From positions 8,094 to 72,093 of the forward strand of contig CALAZP010000276.1 in NCBI GenBank assembly GCA_937926355.1: DNA of 64,000 nucleotides, in the 5' to 3' direction. Origin of the DNA: an uncultured Saprospirales bacterium. GTDB taxonomy: Bacteria; Bacteroidota; Bacteroidia; Chitinophagales; Saprospiraceae. Position numbers and translations under genes: made by a program. Below are positions 61,317 to 64,000 of this stretch, in pieces. The notes beneath the pieces are model-generated. The model had not been told where the DNA came from and did not search any database. It saw nothing but the letters and a program-made list of their open reading frames with translations. Positions within the stretch are counted from its first letter, which is position 1, and each line of letters starts with the position of its first letter.

Positions 61317-63038
61317 ATGGATGTTCAATACTGGACCTTCGCAATAGTAGGATTTACCTTTTTGCTTTATATTTATATAGCTTTAAGAGCCAAAGCATCT
61401 TCTACTTCTGAATTTTATGTGGCTGGTGGAGGAGTTCATCCTCTTGTTAATGGGATGGCCACTGCTGCAGATTGGATGTCTGCAGCCTCTTTTATATCCA
61501 TGGCGGGATTGATTTCGTTCATGGGATATCAGGGTGCTCAATACTTAATGGGTTGGACTGGAGGGTACGTACTTTTGGCTTTATTATTGGCTCCATACTT
61601 GAGAAAATTTGGAAAATTTACAGTTCCCGATTTCATAGGAGATCGCTATTATTCTGATACTGCCAGGATTGTAGCAGTGGTCGCAGCATTATTTGTATCA
61701 TTTACCTATGTTGTTGGACAAATGAAAGGAGTTGGGGTTGCCTTTTCCAGATTTTTAGAAATAGACTACGAGTGGGGTGTCATAATAGGTGTATTGATTG
61801 TATTCTTTTATGCGGTTTTAGGTGGCATGAAGGGTATTACCTATACCCAGGTTGCTCAATATTGTGTATTAATTTTTGCATATCTAGTTCCAGCAATTTT
61901 CATATCCTTAATTATGGTTGGCACCCCTGTACCCCAATTAGGAATAGGCGGCGAACTTTCAAATGGAAATTCCTTGCTTCACACCTTGGATCAATTGTCT
62001 ATAGACTTGGGTTTTCAGGAATATACTACTTCTAAAAAATCTTTTACAGACCTATTCTTTGTTACCGCGGCCCTAATGCTAGGAACAGCTGGATTGCCTC
62101 ATGTAATTGTTAGATTTTTCACAGTTCCAAAAGTTTCCGACGCTCGAAAATCAGCCGGATGGGCTTTACTTTTTATAGCCATTTTATATACTACAGCCCC
62201 AGCAATCGCAGTGTTTGCAAGGACGAATCTTTTAAATTCAGTCAATCAAATATCATATAGTGAATTGCCCGGATGGTTCAACAACTGGGAGCAAACTGGA
62301 CTGCTGAAGTATGAAGATAAGAATGGAGATGGTAAGGTTCAATATTATAATGATCAGAATGAAACATTCAATAAAGAAATAGCACATCCGAATGGATGGC
62401 AGGGTAATGAATTATTTGTTGATCAGGACATTATAGTCTTAGCCAATCCAGAGATTGCACAGTTACCAGATTGGGTAATTGCCCTTGTAGTTGCAGGTGG
62501 GTTAGCTGCAGCTCTTTCTACTGCTGCCGGATTACTTTTAGTAATTTCTTCTTCTATTTCACACGATTTTTTGAAAAGATGGTTAAAACCTGATATTACC
62601 GAAAAACAAGAATTACTATCAGCGAGAATCTCCATTGCTGTAGCGGTAATAATTGCAGGTTACGCAGGATTAAAGCCACCTGGATTTGTAGCGCAAGTTG
62701 TGGCATTTGCATTTGGCTTAGCAGCAGCCTCTTTCTTTCCTGCCATTGTTATGGGAATTTTTTCTAAAAGGATGAATATGCAGGGAGCCATATCCGGAAT
62801 GATAGCTGGATTAGTTTTTACTGCTTCGTATATTTTATATTTTAAATACTTTGGGGGCACCCCCGAGCAATATCTCTGGGGAATATCACCAGAAGGCATT
62901 GGTACTTTAGGTATGATTGTAAATTTTATAGTATCGTTTGGGGTTGCCATGGTAACGCCTAAACCACCTCCAAAAGTTATCGAAATGATTGAGGAAATTA
63001 GAATCCCACGTGGAGCGGAAAAAGCACACAAACATTAA
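61317..63038 (+). CDS. Sodium:solute symporter, VC_2705/ActP type (probably acetate)
   Basis: 573 aa, about 13 membrane helices. FYVAGGGVHPLVNGMATAADWMSAASF (part), GQMKGVGVAFSRFLEI, FFTVPKVSDARKS and GLAAALSTAAGLLLVISSSISHD (part) are landmarks of the acetate/pyruvate-type SSS family. A loop between helices near residue 330 contains DKNGDGKVQYYND, an EF-hand-like calcium loop. The next gene is acetyl-CoA synthetase (37 bases on), which supports acetate as substrate. Confidence 0.88.
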   Translation: MDVQYWTFAIVGFTFLLYIYIALRAKASSTSEFYVAGGGVHPLVNGMATAADWMSAASFISMAGLISFMGYQGAQYLMGWTGGYVLLALLLAPYLRKFGKFTVPDFIGDRYYSDTARIVAVVAALFVSFTYVVGQMKGVGVAFSRFLEIDYEWGVIIGVLIVFFYAVLGGMKGITYTQVAQYCVLIFAYLVPAIFISLIMVGTPVPQLGIGGELSNGNSLLHTLDQLSIDLGFQEYTTSKKSFTDLFFVTAALMLGTAGLPHVIVRFFTVPKVSDARKSAGWALLFIAILYTTAPAIAVFARTNLLNSVNQISYSELPGWFNNWEQTGLLKYEDKNGDGKVQYYNDQNETFNKEIAHPNGWQGNELFVDQDIIVLANPEIAQLPDWVIALVVAGGLAAALSTAAGLLLVISSSISHDFLKRWLKPDITEKQELLSARISIAVAVIIAGYAGLKPPGFVAQVVAFAFGLAAASFFPAIVMGIFSKRMNMQGAISGMIAGLVFTASYILYFKYFGGTPEQYLWGISPEGIGTLGMIVNFIVSFGVAMVTPKPPPKVIEMIEEIRIPRGAEKAHKH

Positions 63039-63075
63039 TAATTAAATTGGCAATAAAAGCGGAAACCTTTATAAA

Positions 63076-64000
63076 ATGAGTAGTTTACAAATCAAATCAT
63101 TCGAGGAATATCAAAATGCTTATCAAGAAAGTATAAGCAATCCAACAGCGTTTTGGGAGGAGAAGGCAAATACTTTTAAATGGTATAAAAAATGGGATAA
63201 GGTATTTGAGTATAATTTTGATGAAGCCCATTTTTCATGGTTTATCGGAAGCCAACTCAATATTACTGATAACTGCCTTGACAGGCATCTTCAAACTCAG
63301 CCAAATAAAATAGCTTTAATTTGGGAACCTAATGATCCTAGAGAGGCCTCTAAATCTTTCACCTACAAATCATTGCATCAGGAAGTTTGTAAAATGGCGA
63401 ATGTCTTAAAAAAACATGGCATTCAAAAAGGTGATCGAGTATGTTTTTATATGCCTATGGTTCCTGAGTTAGCGATTGGAGTATTGGCATGTGCCAGAGT
63501 AGGTGCTGTTCATTCCGTTGTATTTGCTGGATTTTCGGCATCTGCATTAGCAGATCGGATACATGATGCTTCCTGTAAAATGGTTATCTGTTCTGATTTT
63601 AACCAACGAGGTGCCAAAAATATTCCAGTAAAGACTGTTGTAGATCAAGCAATCGAATTAGGATGTCCTTCGGTAAAAACCGTTTTGGTTCATAAGAATA
63701 CAGGTGAATCTATTCCTTTTAATCCTTCACTTGATGTTTGGTTGCACGATTCTTTAAATGAGGTAAATGACCAGCATACTGCTGAAATCATGGATGCGGA
63801 GGATTTACTTTTCATATTATACACCTCAGGATCGACTGGTAAGCCTAAGGGGGTAGTTCATACATGTGCAGGGTATATGGTTTATGCCCAATATTCCTTT
63901 GAAAATGTATTTCAATACCAAGGAAATGATGTTTATTGGTGTACCGCTGATATAGGTTGGATCACTGGCCACACTTATATACTTTATGGGCCATTATTAG
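63076..64000 (+). CDS. acs: Acetyl-CoA synthetase, N-terminal part
   Basis: Activates acetate to acetyl-CoA through acetyl-AMP. The first 308 residues are present; the gene runs off the right edge. WFIGSQLNITDNCLDRHL, VGAVHSVVFAGFSASALADRI (part) and the adenylation P-loop YTSGSTGKPKGVVHT, then WCTADIGWITGHTYILYGP. With the DUF4212-symporter pair just upstream it forms an acetate uptake and activation module. Confidence 0.95.
   Translation, partial: MSSLQIKSFEEYQNAYQESISNPTAFWEEKANTFKWYKKWDKVFEYNFDEAHFSWFIGSQLNITDNCLDRHLQTQPNKIALIWEPNDPREASKSFTYKSLHQEVCKMANVLKKHGIQKGDRVCFYMPMVPELAIGVLACARVGAVHSVVFAGFSASALADRIHDASCKMVICSDFNQRGAKNIPVKTVVDQAIELGCPSVKTVLVHKNTGESIPFNPSLDVWLHDSLNEVNDQHTAEIMDAEDLLFILYTSGSTGKPKGVVHTCAGYMVYAQYSFENVFQYQGNDVYWCTADIGWITGHTYILYGPLL

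Noticed and set aside
62660..63031. 123-codon open frame on the minus strand inside the acetate symporter
   Set aside because: Shadow of a confirmed coding region; composition reflects the codons of the sense gene.

Overview
This window is a compact, AT-rich stretch of a Bacteroidota chromosome. Evidence for the phylum: a PorP/SprF-family protein and a C-terminal type IX secretion (T9SS) sorting domain, TamL as a lipidated BamA/TamA-like protein, a LytS/LytTR two-component pair, bacillithiol synthesis (BshC), and several upstream regions matching the Bacteroidota promoter (about TTTG, 18-19 bases, TAnnTTTG). A futalosine hydrolase (MqnB) and carboxyspermidine-type polyamine genes fit a free-living Cytophagia, Chitinophagia or Saprospiria relative better than a gut Bacteroides; the class is inference. 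KdsB implies a Kdo-containing lipopolysaccharide. I found no tRNA, rRNA, insertion sequence, prophage or CRISPR array, and no gene-free stretch longer than about 120 bases.

Layout. 1-4.4 kb: selD-mnmH (tRNA selenouridine), bshC, accD-RidA. 4.5-8.8 kb: a dicarboxylate/amino-acid symporter overlapping a thioredoxin-less TlpA-like lipoprotein, then the most unusual gene here, a TIR-like/TPR/short-chain-dehydrogenase fusion. 8.9-20.7 kb: thioesterase-lipB, a secreted beta-propeller, an outer-membrane protein, mqnB, prmC, polyamine genes (carboxynorspermidine synthase and decarboxylase, divergent agmatinase), a saccharopine-dehydrogenase/flippase pair, cdd, kdsB. 20.7-35.7 kb: LysM protein, cystathionine-beta-synthase-like enzyme, an NlpC/P60 homologue without its catalytic cysteine, PorP/SprF, a minus-strand run M1 peptidase-GT4-GT2-ribBA, a c-di-AMP phosphodiesterase (PgpH-type) at the end of a gatC-ABC-PduO run, a deoxynucleoside kinase and YggS. 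35.7-47.8 kb: a T9SS cargo with FG-GAP repeats, an NhaC antiporter with an extra N-terminal domain, a 47-residue DUF2256 gene, a cytochrome oxidase subunit III, purL, a TlpA-like lipoprotein, an RNA methylase, tamL, nth. 47.8-64 kb: purM, an M23 peptidase, yqgE-fabD-folE-ptpS/queD, the LytS/LytTR pair, dapB-mutS, a ferredoxin, pgi, a universal stress gene broken by one stop codon, and an acetate module (DUF4212-symporter-acs) cut by the right edge.

Working together. The gene set is mostly housekeeping: cofactors (lipoate, riboflavin, cobalamin, folate/pterin, menaquinone), purines, amino acids, envelope assembly, DNA repair, and acetate uptake and activation. Gene junctions are very tight. 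Of 14 convergent junctions, 10 overlap at their 3' ends and one abuts exactly. Two divergent pairs share a CATG palindrome as both start codons. The observations most worth following are the TIR-TPR-SDR fusion, several homologues that have lost key residues (NlpC/P60, the RibA domain, endonuclease III cluster loop, MnmH P-loop, M23), the interrupted stress gene beside an FNR-like palindrome, and the small DUF2256 gene.
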